From: Guillardia theta CCMP2712 | Lineage: Eukaryota; Cryptophyceae; Pyrenomonadales; Geminigeraceae | Assembly (NCBI RefSeq): GCF_000315625.1 | Contig: NW_005434545.1 | Location: forward strand, 65,669 to 129,668 | Reading direction: 5' to 3' | DNA length: 64,000 bases | Shown here: in pieces, positions 37,701-50,493 of the stretch | How the letters are laid out: every line of letters starts with the position of its first letter | Position numbering within the stretch: the first letter of the stretch is position 1 | Translations under genes and position numbers: made by a program | Notes under the pieces: generated by a model | Seen by the model: only the letters and a program-made list of their open reading frames with translations | The model's database searches: none | What the model was told of the DNA's origin: nothing

Positions 37701-40700
37701 CTGTTGAAGGTAGCGGTCGGGATGGCGCCTCCTAGCCCGAGGTCATGGGCGATGAAAGATCCATGGTCGATGTTGATGTTAATGTTCTTGGCTGTGACGT
37801 TCTGCACGCGGACGTTGACGTTCTTGCCCTGGATCGCGAGGGTGTTGGGCCCGAACTCCATGCCGAAGTTGGGGGTGTCCGAGTCCATGGCGCCTCCACG
37901 GATTGACGTGATGTTGTCACCGACGGCGATGAAGGTCATGGCAGGCAGCACGTAACGGTCAGGCACGAGGATCTGCACGTTGCAGTAGTAGCCCATGAAC
38001 CTGCCGGCATCGGGTCGGTTGTTGGTGACGTCGAAGGTGGCGGCAGTGGAGCAGGTGTCCGAGGCCAGGGTGATGAGGGGGTCTTTGAACTTGTAGGCGA
38101 ACCGAACCTTAAGCGCTTGCAGCGAGTTGTCGGGGGGAGGGAAGATGGAGGCGGGCATGAAGCGGACGTTGCAGGTGTCGAGGCTGAACTGCACGGAGAT
38201 GGCCTGATCCAAAAAGAACTCTGCGTTGTAGTTGCACTCGGGATGGTAGTCCGTAGTCATGACGCCGATGATGTACAGGAGGAGGAGGAACGCTCCAAAC
38301 AGGACGAGGAAGAACTCGACGAACTTGGCTTCTGGAGGAGGCCGAATCTGAAGTTTGGTCGCTGTGATGATGAGGTCGATCCGCTTCTTGCGCAGGTAGT
38401 TTTTTAAGTTGCCGTGCCGCCGCCGCAGCCAGGAAGTCAGCATGTAGATCAAGACGCCAGCGACCACGAGCGCAGCTGCTGTGCCGACGGCGATTGGGAT
38501 GATCTTCAACTGGGCGACTTCGCACTGGCCGAAGGTCCTCCCGTCTCTTGCACTCACCACACACTTCTGGAAGGTGGGGCCCGAGCTCGTCGAGCCAATC
38601 ATGCACTTGCCCTTTCCCCCGCAGTCGCCCGGGCAGTAGACGCACTCAGCCTTCTGGTTGCACTGCAGACAGCACTCCTTCTCTGTGATCCCCGTGCATG
38701 AGATGGCGCAGGTCGCCGGGATCCCGACGTTGATGTCGACGATGACCGACGTCATTCCTGCAACGTCCGAGACGTGTGGGGCCGCGAACCTGTGGTCCTG
38801 ACATGGCTTTGCCTGCCCGCACTCGTGCTCTCCACTACATTCGCCATAGTTGCCGTTGTCGATGGCGGTGATCTTGATAGGGACATACCCGGTGTAAGTC
38901 ACGCTGGAGTCGTAGAAGAGCTGCTTGCTGATGATGTTGGTGTCAGAGATTGTCCCTTGCATCGACAGCGTGTACAGGCCGCTTGCGTCCTTGGCCTGCA
39001 GGTAGGAAAGCGACGAGACGACAGACTGGATCTGAAACTTGCCGGCCGACGGCCTGTCGACCTTGAGCAGGAGCGTCATGTTGCCGTAGGGGACGTCGTT
39101 GATGTCCACGTCCATGATGTCAAGAGCCGTGGACGTGACGCTGGAGGAGATTGGAGGGAAGATGGAGGCGTTGACATCGGAGCACGACACTCCCTCTATG
39201 AACATCGAGTTGGAGTAGTCGACATAGCACCGCATCCCCTTGGTGTACTTGAGCAAGTTGGTGGGGTAGGTGATGACCGGGGGATCGTTGACCGGGACAA
39301 CTCGGATGTCAAGGTTCTGCACTACTCCGTTCAAGACGGCCTGCTGGTTGTTGTAGCATTCGTCCGTCATTCCTTGGTCCGTCACCCAGATTCTGAGCCT
39401 GTCCAGCCCGTTGCCGTTGGGCCGACTCGAGTAGGTGAGGTAGCTCTTGTTGAGGCCCTCCTGGATCACTTGCTTCTTTGCTCTCAGGATGATCCTGCTC
39501 TGGTTCCTCATGCAGGCAACCTGGTCGGGACATGGGACGGCGCAAAGAGAAGTCCTGAAGGTAAACCGAGACCTGAAAAACGACCGTGAGCGAAAAGGAG
39601 CAGGAGCAGGAGCAGATCAGGTCTTACACAGCCAACTTTGTAGAGGCTAGCTTCGTGCAGTCTTCAAAGGAGTATTGGGTGGCGTTAGTAAGGAAGACGA
39701 GCCCTGCGAGGAAGTCTCGCCCCGGCGGCGGGTAGAAGGAAAGAAATCCTTCCTGGACGCTGAGCTCGACGATGAGCTCTCCAGGATACACTTCTGTACT
39801 TGGATTGCAGATGGACGGGATGGGGCAGGGGCACTCTGCACCACCAAGACACAAGCAGGGCTGTCCGCAGATGCAGCCGCGAGCAGAGAAGACCGCACTG
39901 ATGCCGTTCCCCTGACAGCAATGGCGGCGACCAGTGGAGCTGATCAGAGCAGCTTCGTCTGAGTCGACGTCATCGATCCACAAGACGTCTCGGCTGACAA
40001 CAAAGACAGTGTCTTCGTCGATGTCGATGTACCGTCGATACGTGCCGTTGACAATGTCCGACAACTTGACCACCGTGTCCAACATGGGCTTACAGTATGT
40101 GTCGTACCTGTTTAGCAAAGGTCAGACCAGAAGAGCCCTACAAGATGATAGACTGACGCTTTGCTCGTGACGCTGATGTGGAGGCAGTCGTACTGAATGT
40201 TGATGGACTCGTCGATCGGAATGAGCCGTGGGAGGTTGACGATTGTGGAGGGATCAGCTTCGTACACGCCAAGGATCTCCTGCTGCACAGACAGAGCTCG
40301 GCCGATCACGGGAGGATCGTTGACGGAGTCGACCAGCACCGAGATGACGGTAGAGCCTTTGAGATGTCTCGTGGTGAAGTAGTTGTCACCCATATCTCCC
40401 TGATCGTCCACCTCGATCGTGATCGACTCGGGTATCCCATACCGAGTGTTGAAGTTCGGATCACTCAGGTATGTCAACCCCTTCAGCGCAAGATTGAGGT
40501 CTGCATAAGTTCCCGTCAGAGACAGGAACTTGTTTCCCACTCCGAACTGGGGCCCTCCGTAAGCATGCAACCCGCTCGGTCTTGTGTTTCTTGATGTGTA
40601 CCAGTCTCGTCCATACTGGTTGTAGCTGATACTACAACCATCCATAACGTCCACCGCGCACTTGCAGCAGGTCAGTCGGGTCTCAGGTCCGCACTGTACA

Positions 40701-43700
40701 CTCGCATCGCAGCTCTGCCTGGCTTTCGCGACTGCAAGGAATGTTTCGTTCAAAAAAACCTTTCCGTTGGCTACCGTGATGTTGAGAATGAATGGTTTGT
40801 CGGCGAAGTCATAGTCCATGTAATCGGGATCAAGAATCTGAACCGGCAGGCAGTGGTACATCAGGACCCCATAGATTGCTCGTCTCACGTTCGCGTCGGG
40901 GCACTTGACCTGCGCAAAGTTCTCCGGGGAGAAGGCGAACTTGACATCTTCAACGGCAGAGATGAAAGTCGGCGAGTCAATCTCCGGTCTATCGTTCACC
41001 GCGGCAACACGGATGTTCACAGTCTTGGTCGTGATCTTAGGGTCCCTTTGTGAACCACCAGAGTTTCCGTTGTCTCCCGCTATGATCGTGTAAGTGTCCA
41101 AGTCATCGCTCTCGATCTTGAACGTCGCGGGGTCTCGCTGAGCGACAGGGATACGGTACCGACGGTTGTAGTTCAGGTCCGTCAGATACAACACTCCGTC
41201 CAACACTCGATTCATGTCAGTCAGAGATCCGAACCCACTCAGCTCCTTCGTTCCAGACGTTCCCAGCGTCTCCAAGATGGAAGACAAGGCTGTACCGTCA
41301 TAAGCAAAGATCGAAGAACGACACAAGTTCGAGCCTGGCCCCGTGTACGTGCAACTCTGCCCTGACCATTTTTCGTTCCGAAAGATAAGCGGGATCGTCG
41401 AAGCATCCTTGTAAGGCCCACAGACCCCAGGGGCAGTGAAAGCTTTCCCGATGCCGTCAACGATCGGAGCCCCTGGGGAGCAGCCGCAGAGGCTGAAGGG
41501 TTCGCTCTGACAGTCAGCATCGACTGAGCAAGGTTTTGTGAGGTTTGCACAGCACCGGCAGGTACTCGCTTGTATCGCCCCCCCCTGCACGTAAGGGCTA
41601 CACTTGACCAAACTAGTCGAGGCGCAAGTGAGGCAAGGTTTGCCGGATTGACAGTCGCTGCAAGGCTTGCCAAATGAAAAATTGTTGGGCGGCATCATCA
41701 CAGGTAGCCCGCCACACGTTCGATCCTGAGAGGCTATCACACCGAACGTGTTCCGTCGGAATTCATCCCACTTGTTACGAGACCTGATCGAAGTTGAAAC
41801 GACAGTGAGCAAGACGACATAGCACTGGAGTGCAGAGACCTGTTGAACTTGAGAAGAAATTGAGCGTTTGGACAATCACTCCGGATGTCGCAGACGCAGT
41901 TGACCTCGTTTCCTGCGCTTGCTTACAGAGCGAAGATTTCAATCAGCATTCACGTACCAGTAGGGCAAAGAGAAGTTCCCACGTTAGCCAGAGAGCAGAC
42001 GCTCTTGAACTCCATGGAACCAACTCTAAAAGAGTCCGTTCCCAGACTCAAATCGCTGACAAACTTGCACCAGTCAGCGTTGTAGAAAGAAGGCAGCCAT
42101 CCAGCGATAGAGAGATAGCTGTCATATTGAGAAAAAGTCAAAAGACGACAACTCTCCGAGTTCATTCATGAAATTACCTTGTCTCTTTGGTGAAATTCAA
42201 GAAAATGTTTCTGAAATAATTCAAATATAGATTGCCTCTCGTCACTGATATTGTGATGGACATCTTGTTCAACTGATACTGATTCTCCGCTGCTTTCTGC
42301 CAATCTAGATCTGCCAATGATGAGACGATGACTTCGTTCAAATCTACGTCCGAAACAACGATCCCCTTCAAACCAAACACTATGTCTTCCTGGAGGTGCG
42401 AAAGTTAAAGTGAGAAATCATGACAAAGAACTGTTCACCTGGGCAGCAAATTCAAGAAAATCAGAAGTGATGACAGGTGCATCATTCACAGCAACGATCG
42501 TAATAGGGATCTGAGTCGAAACGATCTCGGAGACTCCGTCGGCTCCCGTACTTCCCTGATCTGATACGGTCACTGTGATGTACTCGACCTGTCCTCTGCA
42601 TAATTCAAAATCAGCGTGAGAAAGATCTTCGATCTGAGATCCACGTACCCCGTCATAGTGTTGTAGTTCAAAACTGTGCTGCCAGGCTGATTCACCATGG
42701 TTTGACTTTCAACTTGATAGAAGAGAACTTGGATTGCAGAGTTCACTCTCGCCAGAAAACCGCCGAAGCCGAGCCGACTGACCCCATCTGTACCCTTCTC
42801 ATCCTACAGAAGCCAAATTCAGAAGATGAAAATGTTGGAGGGCTGATGCAAGTACCTGGTAGACAGCAAGACCAACTCTTGTGTTCAAACCCGTCATGCC
42901 CTTCAAGGTAGCAACGTTTGCGTCGACCTTTTTGCATTCTGGAAATGCATAGGTACACTCTTCGAAAAGATCTATATCGTCGGCTTTGGTGTTGGGAATA
43001 GCAAGAATTTTGTCAGTATCCTCGTATCTAAAAAATTGACCGAAGTGGCATTCCTCGAGCGTAGATAAAGGATTTGCAGTACAAATAGGACTCTTCTTCC
43101 ATCCTGTCGTCGGATTCACGAGAGTCGGAGCATTGTTGACATCCACGATATGTACAATTTGGCTGATATTTGCCACCATCTTGCCCAGCATTTCAAGTGA
43201 TATTGTCATCTCTTCAAAAGGTAGCTTTTGTGCCGTCTTTGCACTCAAGTATCTTGATTTCAACCTCAGAAAGTTTTGATTCGGCTCAGCTTTGTAAGTC
43301 AAATTTTGCATCGCTGCATCCACCATTGCATAAAGGCCGCTGAACTTCAAGATTCTGGCCTTGGGCAACAGGTTGGTCTCTTGAACGAAAGAGAACTCTA
43401 CACTAGACAGAACCGCTGCGGAGGGAAACTCAGGGATGAGATTACATGTCTTGATGCTGGGGTTGCACACAGTGCACACCAAGTTGCCTGCAGCAGGGTC
43501 TGTCGCAAAGTTGGTGGACTGATCGGGACAGTACTTGTCAAGGCCATAGATTGAAACGGCTCCCCAATGGACCTTGACCGTAACGGTTATGATTTCGGTT
43601 CCATCATATGCAATTGGATCTATCGAGGGCACAGGATTTTCTTGAAAAAAGCGAGTTCCGACAGCGCTCCAAGTGTCTTCACGTGCAATCACCACAGGCT

Positions 43701-44184
43701 TACACTCTGCTGGCCAGTTCTGACCAGGAAACCCGTTGTTCCACTCCGCACATGCGTAGACCCCGCTGCTCATGCAGTCGCAAGTGTCTTCCTCGGCTTT
43801 CATTCTCTGCGTCGCACACGTAAACTGAGTGGAAGTATCAATCGTGCAAGTCTTGATTTCTCCCCCAGTCCATCTCCATACAGGTTTAAGCTTATTCCAA
43901 CCTCCGTCGTCGTATCCTATGTAGTAGCTGCCACACCAATACTTATTCACATGCGCACCAGGTGCCGCTTGCAGAACATAATTTACAGGACCACCACACA
44001 AAGCTCCAGCTAAAGTCGTGTATAAGGTTGATCCGCATGTTGTTGTCCCCTCGGGACAGCAGAGGCCAGGATTGCTTCCTGTCGTACACTGACCTTCCAC
44101 GAGTGCCAGGCGGAGGAGGAAAGGCAAGAACCTGAGAGCCTGGCTTAACGTAGCTCTCAGCATGATGAGCGGATGTTTGGACAT
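34774..44184 (-). CDS. Giant cadherin-like repeat, Cys-rich, multi-pass membrane protein
   Basis: A minus-strand gene of many exons, on the order of 2,800 residues. The start at 44184 (MSKHPLIMLRATLS) gives a signal peptide ending near ALVEGQC. A long ectodomain follows with Cys-rich blocks and repeated VNDxPxI signatures (NNAPTLVNP, NDAPVITSD, NDRPEIDSP, NDPPVIGRA, NDPPVITYP), each about 120-300 residues apart, as in cadherin-like/CSPG repeats. A Cys-rich knot (ECCLQCNQKAECVYCPGDC) precedes the first transmembrane helix (IIPIAVGTAAALVVAGVLIY, 38500). A second helix (FFLVLFGAFLLLLYIIGV) follows. Then comes another extracellular domain with a beta-helix-like stretch (VNVRVQNVTAKNININIDHG). More helices follow (SFYILSGSIAFLLAALGTG, 36330; FVLSLLSIFLLLLNGIWIF, 35600; LYSSVVTLALVFLFVAFQAF, 35110). 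The C-terminus at 34774 is a helical cytosolic tail. A surface adhesion or sensory role is inference. Internal joints were checked only in part. Confidence 0.8.
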
Positions 44185-44478
44185 GCTGGTGGTCAAGAGG
44201 GAACGAAGAGAGAGGGGAAGAGAGGAGGAGGGGAGTGCGGGAGGAGCGCGGCATACGCCGTCCCCGCTGCCGCCGCCATTGACTGACCCCTGACGCTCGA
44301 TGCGGACAGACGCGCCAGGCCAACCCAAGCAATGACAAACCGTTGCAAGACGGTTACAGAAGGTATGGACAGGTTACAAGTTTTCATCACCGTTACAGGC
44401 TTTACTCACAGATGATCTGCACTTTGATGCGTTATTTCCGTTACTTTCAAGATGCGGGGATGAGGGCCCAGGGCGAAC

Positions 44479-45291
44479 ATGGTGGTGGTGGAGGTCGGCG
44501 GGCATGGGGTGAGGGTGGAGATGTACCAAGACGTGAAGAACTCAGGTATGTGGGGCAGGCATGCTCTTGCCGCCCTCTCAGCGAGAAGCCTTCTGCCTTG
44601 CTCCCTCCATCACCATCCTGATCATGACGGAACACTCACCTCAAGTTGCGATGTCCTTTGCTCCTTGACGGAGAATTCTGAACCTCACTGAAGTATCGTG
44701 CTGTTAAATTAGCTGCATTGAGGGAAGAGATCATCTCGAAAAAGCTACAGGTTTCTCTTCTCGATGCGAAATGGTGAGTTTGAATATGTTCTTGTTGGAT
44801 CCTAAATGTCTTTGACCTGCGCGCTTTCATAGATTTTGGATGTTTTTCAAGTTCTGATAGCTGCCAAGAAAGCGTTGTACTCCGCAGACAAAAACAGTCT
44901 TGCAACACATGGTTGCAATGGAAACAGGGTGAATTCGGCAAGGATTGACTGATATTCAATCGCACAGGTCTGCACACTGAACTCATCTACTGCTTGTCGG
45001 GACAGAGGAGTATTTCGGCAGCTCTGAACACGTTTGGGGTACAGGCCGAGAGGTTCCATCGTACATGTTCGCACGTGAGAGGATGATGATGCTTGCAGCA
45101 AACATGTGGTTGTAGTCGTCATCGATGATGACGGAGAGACCTTCAATACGATTGCTACACTAATAGACGGAAAACATGTGAAGAGCGATGCTGCTGGTTT
45201 GCTGACTCTGTTGTAACACTCATTGTAGGGTAACCTCGATGTACTGAAAGATATCAGCGACACAGAGAAGATCAAGAAGATGTGCGATTGA
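44479..45291 (+). CDS. Cgi121/TPRKB-like KEOPS subunit
   Basis: A small multi-exon gene. Exon 1 (ATG 44479) encodes VRVEMYQDVKNS, matching the FKDVKNA block of TPRKB. Then come LAALREEIISKKLQVSLLDA and, after an intron with acceptor near 44831, ILDVFQVLIAAKKALYSAD (family: DPFQILVAANKAV). LHTELIYCLSGQRSISAAL and NTFGVQ follow (family: [21 protein letters not shown]). The last exons give VVVVVIDDDGETFNTIATLI and GNLDVLKDISDTEKIKKMCD, ending at TGA 45289-45291. The order and spacing are those of Cgi121. It binds Bud32/PRPK within KEOPS, which makes t6A on ANN-decoding tRNAs. The exon 1/2 joint and the joint near 44930 are not in perfect phase in my reading, so those two boundaries are approximate. 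It is divergent from the giant surface protein gene, 295 bp away. Confidence 0.78.
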
Positions 45292-45605
45292 TCTCACACC
45301 ACGACATAGTCCTCATTGCATTTTGTGCGCAGATATAAAGTAACGGCAGAGGAACTCTCGCACCCTTCGTCTTCACTTTTGGATTCAGTGGTACGTCGAA
45401 GATTTCGCCATGGCGAGTTGTTTACCTTGGTCATCCCAGGTCACGAGGATAGCAGCACGAGATTCTCTATGATACATGACTTGCTTTATCTGAAAAGCTC
45501 TTAAACGTGACTGAATATTGTCTCACTAAATTCCATCGCCTCGGAAATCCTCTCACGAACTTTCGAACTTCCGGGCCTTGAGTTTGTCAAATCTGCAGGC
45601 TCTCA

Positions 45606-48600
45606 TTATTCAGGAGATTGCTGTGAAGTCATCAATGCCGACCCACCTGATATGCTCTCTGTCGAGGCAGTCGATTTTTCCTCGACCACGAAATTCTTGG
45701 AAGAGTTCGATCGTCTGCCAGCAAGGTCATCTACAAAGGCCTCCAAGGTGTGTGTGTGTGTGTACAAGAAATCTGGCTTCGAGGACAAGGGCCTCCTCCG
45801 AGGAGGTGACACTGATCGGACGGTCTCGCGGCCCTTGTACGACGGTTGGCCCGACAGGGGTCTTGCCCTCGTGAGCCTCAGCTTCAGCTCATCCTGTAGC
45901 TCCTTCATCTCTTTGATCTGCTCCCTTCAACGCAAGTCAGCACGACACGGTTGACCCCGCAGGACATACTTGGTGGGGAAGACAGTCGGGGAATCAGGAG
46001 GAGTCCGGCTGGGCGAAGCTCCGTCGACATCGCCATCGAGCTCCAATTGTAACGCTGCTGTTGCTTCCATGAGCGTGCTGATGAGCAAGTGAGTCGGCAA
46101 AAGAGTCGCGGGAGGTGAAGCCATGGCCACTCACCGATGTATCTTGTCGTTGACTTGTTTGAGAGCCCCGCTGTATTGAAAGTCGTCTCCCACTTCTGCG
46201 ACTCCGTAGTGAAAAGGTCGAGAGGACAGCGCCAGATCAAACTTGGCAGTACACACCGTGAGCATTCTCAGCCTCTGCACCGTCTCTTGGTGTCTCTGGT
46301 TGGAGATTCCTCGATGAGGTCTGTATCATCGTCGACATGAGGTAGTTGGTGTCCTTAGATGCAGACTCTTCTGCCGGGAGCGACGGCTGCGAGAAGTTGA
46401 GTTCTTGTGTACTCAAGCAGTCGAATCAGATTCAGTCACCTTCCTCTCACTGTTTCCACGGAGTTTTGAAAGTACAGAGGCCACAGCACCATCGCCTTGC
46501 TTGTATTCGACTGCCGCGGTAGCGTCTGCCAAGAAGATCAGATTGTCCTCTTCAACTGTGTCCTCAGACTTTGAGATCCAGCGCTGAGGTCTCGATTCTT
46601 TATCTGGAGCAGCAAACGTTCAACCGATGACGAGAGGGGGGAGAAGGAGACGTTACCTGATCCATGGCCTTGTCGCGAAGCGTCTCTTGGTAGTCTGGCT
46701 TTTGTGGTGCGTAGATGAGACTGTGCCTGCATAGGAAATGAGACCCATTCGCTTATGAGGTATGTCAGTGCAGCTTACATGGATTCGTAGACATTCTTCC
46801 TTGCGCTCTCAAGAGCTTCTTTCAGATTGTTCAACGTCTTTTCAAATTCATCTTCGCAATCAATCAATCAATCAATCAGTGGGCATCTTCGAGAAGAAGG
46901 CGTCACCGATGGACAAGATGCTTGCCAACTCTTTGTATTGCCTCTTCTGATCCAGAGTCACCCCCCCGCGGTCCAAGATCTCGTCGGTTGCGTTGCTTCC
47001 ATCCCCAGACTGCAATCAGGTCGCAACATTCACACTTCCCTTTCAAATCTTCTTCATGCCAACAGCCGACCTGAGTTTGTGCTCGAGCACCTCGGATGTC
47101 CTCGTTGTCTAGACTGTCTACAGCCTGAACATCCAAGTCTGTGAAGAGCAAGGGAGTGGCAAGGATTCTACCGTGAGGTACTTTCTTATGCTCTCTTCGT
47201 ATCCCTTGAAACTACAAATAGGGTTTCCTGCCACACAGTTATGCTGTTCACGCACGTATGGACTTTCAGACCTTCGAGTTTCAGATCGATCAGCGAGGTC
47301 AGCCCTGCCATTAGCTCCATCTCTGAAAGAAAGAAGGCGATCAACTTTGCTCGTCCCATGGCTGGAATTGGAAGGAACCTCGTAACTCCGCCAAGTTGTT
47401 TCCGCTGAGGTCAAGAAATTCCAGGCCAGGGCAAACCTAGCATAGCGACCCGATCAGCTCAGGCGGCAAACGAAGCAAAAGAACGAAAATCACCGTTAGG
47501 AGGGTCTCTGAAGCCGTTGTCACTTGATTGTGTGAGATGTACAATTCTGCTAGGTGAGGAAGTCTAGTTGTCGAACGTCAATCACAACTGCGCAACAGGA
47601 GGATACACTGACTTCGGCAGCCCACGAATGTCAGAGATGGCGTTATGGTCCAATCGAAGAATTTCGAGATTTACACATGTCTTGAGACCCTGACAGGAAC
47701 CGAATCAGTCTTGACGGGTTGAGCTTCACCTGATGTCTTGCCTGGACTGACGCTATCTCGTTGTTGGACAGATCGAGCTCACGAAGTCTGGCCAGCGCGC
47801 TCATGCCCTCGATGACTCGAATGCTGGAAGTCAAAGGAGGTCAAGACTTGGCATCCGACACATGATGCGGGACACCTGTTGAAAGACATCGAGAGGCTTT
47901 CAAGGCACTTGAGCATACCCAGCCCTTCCAGGCGTGTCAAGTGATTCTGAGAAGCGTCAAGCCGCGTCAGCATGACGAGGGAGTCCAGCCCGCTGATCTG
48001 TGTCAGGTTGTTTCCGTCCAAGCACAAGGTCTTCAATTTCTTGTTGTCTCGCAGACTTTGCTTGCCGATCGTCTCAACCCTATTGATCTCTAGGTGGAGA
48101 GCTTCGAGCGCAGTCAGCTTCATGATTCCATTGAGCACTGTAATCTTGATGGATGTGCGTGTAAGTCAGGGACAGATCAATTGAATCATTCACCTTGTTA
48201 CAAGTTAGCTTCAGTTCCCTCAACTGGTAAAGGGACTCTAGTCCCTTCATGGATGTTATCCGATTATACGAAAGATCTAAATTACGAAGCATGTGCATCT
48301 TATTCAATCTGGTGATATTCGATATCCTCAATCCCACCAGAGAAAGGGATAGGAGGCGGCCAGCATCCGAAACGTTGGAGTTATAGAGTGCCTCGTCGAT
48401 CATCTCTCCTGAGATCTCCACTATGTTCTTTTCCTCGTCTTTCTCATTCTGAAAGAAACCCAAGCCTCCGTTCGGACGGTCGCGCTTGAGGATTTCTTGA
48501 AAGTTGATGGCTACCGAGGCTGAGGACCTCAGGCTGAGGTTTGATTGATCCAGAGACTTGCTTGCCCCTTCCTCGTCCACCGCCTCACTCGCACTGTGTG

Positions 48601-48643
48601 ATTCATCGAGAGACAAGGGCATGTTTGCAGGAACTGATTCCAT
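45606..48643 (-). CDS. Leucine-rich-repeat protein (SDS22-like LRRs) with coiled-coil tail
   Basis: A multi-exon minus-strand gene. Exon 1 (ATG 48643, MESVPANMPLSLDESHS) has an acidic Ser-rich N-terminus, then EMIDEALYNSNVSDAGRLLS and the first LRRs (LVGLRISNITRLNKMHML, LDLSYNRITSMKGLESLYQL). More LRRs of 21-23 residues follow in later exons: LEALHLEINRVETIG, LKTLCLDGNNLTQISGLDSL, LTRLDASQNHLTRLEGLGML, LRELDLSNNEIASV, LAELYISHNQVTTA and LEFLDLSGNNLAELR. A C-cap-like GNPICSFKGYEESIRKYL lies near 47200. The tail to 45606 is predicted helix and linker (ALESARKNVYESM, EQIKEMKELQDELKLRL). The SDS22-like spacing and coiled-coil tail recall ciliary or centrosomal LRR proteins, but I do not assign an ortholog. 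Several tail exons are short and uncertain. Confidence 0.75.
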
Positions 48644-49383
48644 CGTGTGTTAAGTTAGATCTTACGACACATCATGCTGTTCCAAGGAGACCTGGTGGAG
48701 ACATCATATCAGGAAATACCACCACACAGCATTCCATTGTGTTTAATCTGCCATTTGTCCTTCCTTCCTCTCCCTCACCCCCTCTCTCCCTCTCTCCCTT
48801 GCGATCCTCGATCGAACCCTCGAAACTTGCTCCTTCTTTGGATGCTACACCACCTCTCCCATCTAACTCTCTCTGTTCCTTTTGGGCCTAGGTGATCAAA
48901 TCTACTTGTGATGTGCTCACATCAGCTCTCCTGTTCTCTGACTCTCCTCGCCATCATCATCGAAGCCCTCCTGCCCCTACCCCTGCTCCCCTGCTCCCAA
49001 ATCGCCATGGTCAAAATTTTTCAACCCGTTGGTCAGAGAGGGGATGAGGTTGGGTGTATCGAGGTTGAGGGCGATGAGTTCCGTGGGGATCATGGCGAAC
49101 CCTCAGCGCATTGGTGAGATGCGGCGGGATGGCGGAGGAGGACAGGAGAGGGACATGGGACGAGGATGGGGAGGAAGAAGAGGAAGAGGAGAGAGGTTCT
49201 GCTCGCCTCCCAGCCTTCCTGTGCTCCCCTTCCCCCCCCGCCCTGCCCCCTCTGCTGTTAAGAAGATGGCCCCTGCTCGCTGTGTGGCGTATCTATGGGA
49301 GGGGAGATGCGAGGGCCCGCCATGGAGGGCGAGATGTCAGTCGAGTCTGAGCACTTTTCATAGACAAGGCAACGTTGGACAAC
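48644..49383. other. Divergent intergenic region, possible 5' exon of FKBP25
   Basis: About 740 bp between the LRR gene and the FKBP25-like gene. A pyrimidine-rich stretch lies at 48750-48860. An AG at 49367 followed by GCAACGTTGGACAACATGGG would allow an upstream FKBP25 exon, but the conserved domain does not require one. Confidence 0.4.
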
Positions 49384-50493
49384 ATGGGCAAGAAGGAGGT
49401 GCTGGAGGCGCTGCAGTCCATTGCGTCCCTTCAGTTCCTGCAGGACTTGAAGCTGGCAGGTGCTTGCTGGCCCTAACCGACCTCGAGACTCAGAGCTGCT
49501 TCAGGTTCCGCCAGTAGCGTGCTCAAGAAGGCGAACAAGGACAAGCTGGTCGAGGCCTACGAGCTCTGCTTCGAGAAGGGCGCGTTTGGCACGGAGGAGG
49601 AGCGACAGGCCGAGCGACTTGCGCAGGAGATGGAGAAGGCGAAGCTCGAAGAGGCAAAGAGCGCCAACCAGGCAGACAAGAGTACTAGATGCCGTGTTGC
49701 GACATGACAAGCTGATGACGCGGCGAGCAGGCAAAGATAAGGAAGAAGCACAGGAGCAAGAGCCCAAGGGGTACAAACTCGTTATGATCAGCAAAGGAAA
49801 CAAGATGAATTATCCCAAGAAAGGCGACAAAGTGAAGGTGAAGGCATCATACGTACATTCTTGAAGCCGACGATGTCTTCAGGTCAACTACCATGGAACG
49901 CTGCTTGACGGGACTGTCTTCGACAGGTCATTCCCATTGCAGTTTGCTCAGTGCGGATTGTAAGCGTGCCCGCAGCACCACAGATGAGGAGTTTCTCAAG
50001 AAGAACAAGAGGAAGGCTCAACCTCTGACTTTCAAGGTGTTGCCATCAAGCCGGGGAGGAGAATGGGGCGAAGAGGACTGACTGAGAGGCGATGCTGAGG
50101 CGAAGAGGACTGACTGAGAGGCGATGCTGAGGCGAAGAGGACTGACTGAGAGGCGATGCTGAGGCGAAGAGGACTGACTGAGAGGCGATGCTGAGGCGAA
50201 GAGGACTGACTGAGAGGCGATGCTGAGGCGAAGAGGACTGACTGAGAGGCGATGCAACAGGTTGGCTCGAACCAAGTGATCAGAGGGTGGGACGAAGCTG
50301 TGCGGGAGATGAGCGTGGGAGAGAAAGCGACGCTCACCATCGAGCCGTCATGGGCGTACGGATCCAAGGGAGTGCCTGAGGTCATGCCCCAGTCACTCAA
50401 GGGAGGACGGAGGAAGGTGACGTACTTGTGCAGGCCGGGATCCCCAAAAACGCAACTCTCGTGTTCGAGATGCACCTTGTCGGGATTATTTGA
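49384..50493 (+). CDS. FKBP3: FKBP25-like nuclear peptidyl-prolyl isomerase
   Basis: Exons join as MGKKEVLEALQSIASLQFL (ATG 49384), then SVLKKANKDKLVEAYELCFE, EPKGYKLVMISKGNKMNYPK, VNYHGTLLDGTVFDS, EEFLKKNKRKAQPLTFK, VGSNQVIRGWDEAVREMSV with SWAYGSKGVPE, and AGIPKNATLVFEMHLVGII, ending at TGA 50491-50493. The N-terminal helical bundle aligns without gaps to that of FKBP3/FKBP25, including the ANKDxLVxAY block. The basic KKNKRKAQPLTFK loop is also FKBP25-like. The FKBP domain has the GTVFD, VIRGWDEA and WAYG motifs. FKBP25 is a nuclear prolyl cis-trans isomerase that binds nucleic acid and ribosome-biogenesis factors. The intron 50037-50260 carries a 32-bp minisatellite. The intron 50377-50430 or so is set by the FKBP alignment. 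An upstream exon may add residues before MGKK. Confidence 0.88.
50070..50255. repeat. 32-bp minisatellite in an FKBP25 intron, six copies
   Basis: Copies start at 50070, 50102, 50134, 50166, 50198 and 50230, spaced exactly 32 bp. The core is gaagaggactgactgagagg + cgatgctgaggc. The last copy changes to cgatgcaacag and supplies the real splice acceptor at 50260. The array occupies most of a 224-nt intron. Confidence 0.95.

Noticed and set aside
50018-50475. Repeat array resembling a CRISPR or a repeat protein
   Set aside because: Copies are directly abutting with no unique spacers, and the array sits inside a spliced FKBP25 intron of a eukaryotic gene.
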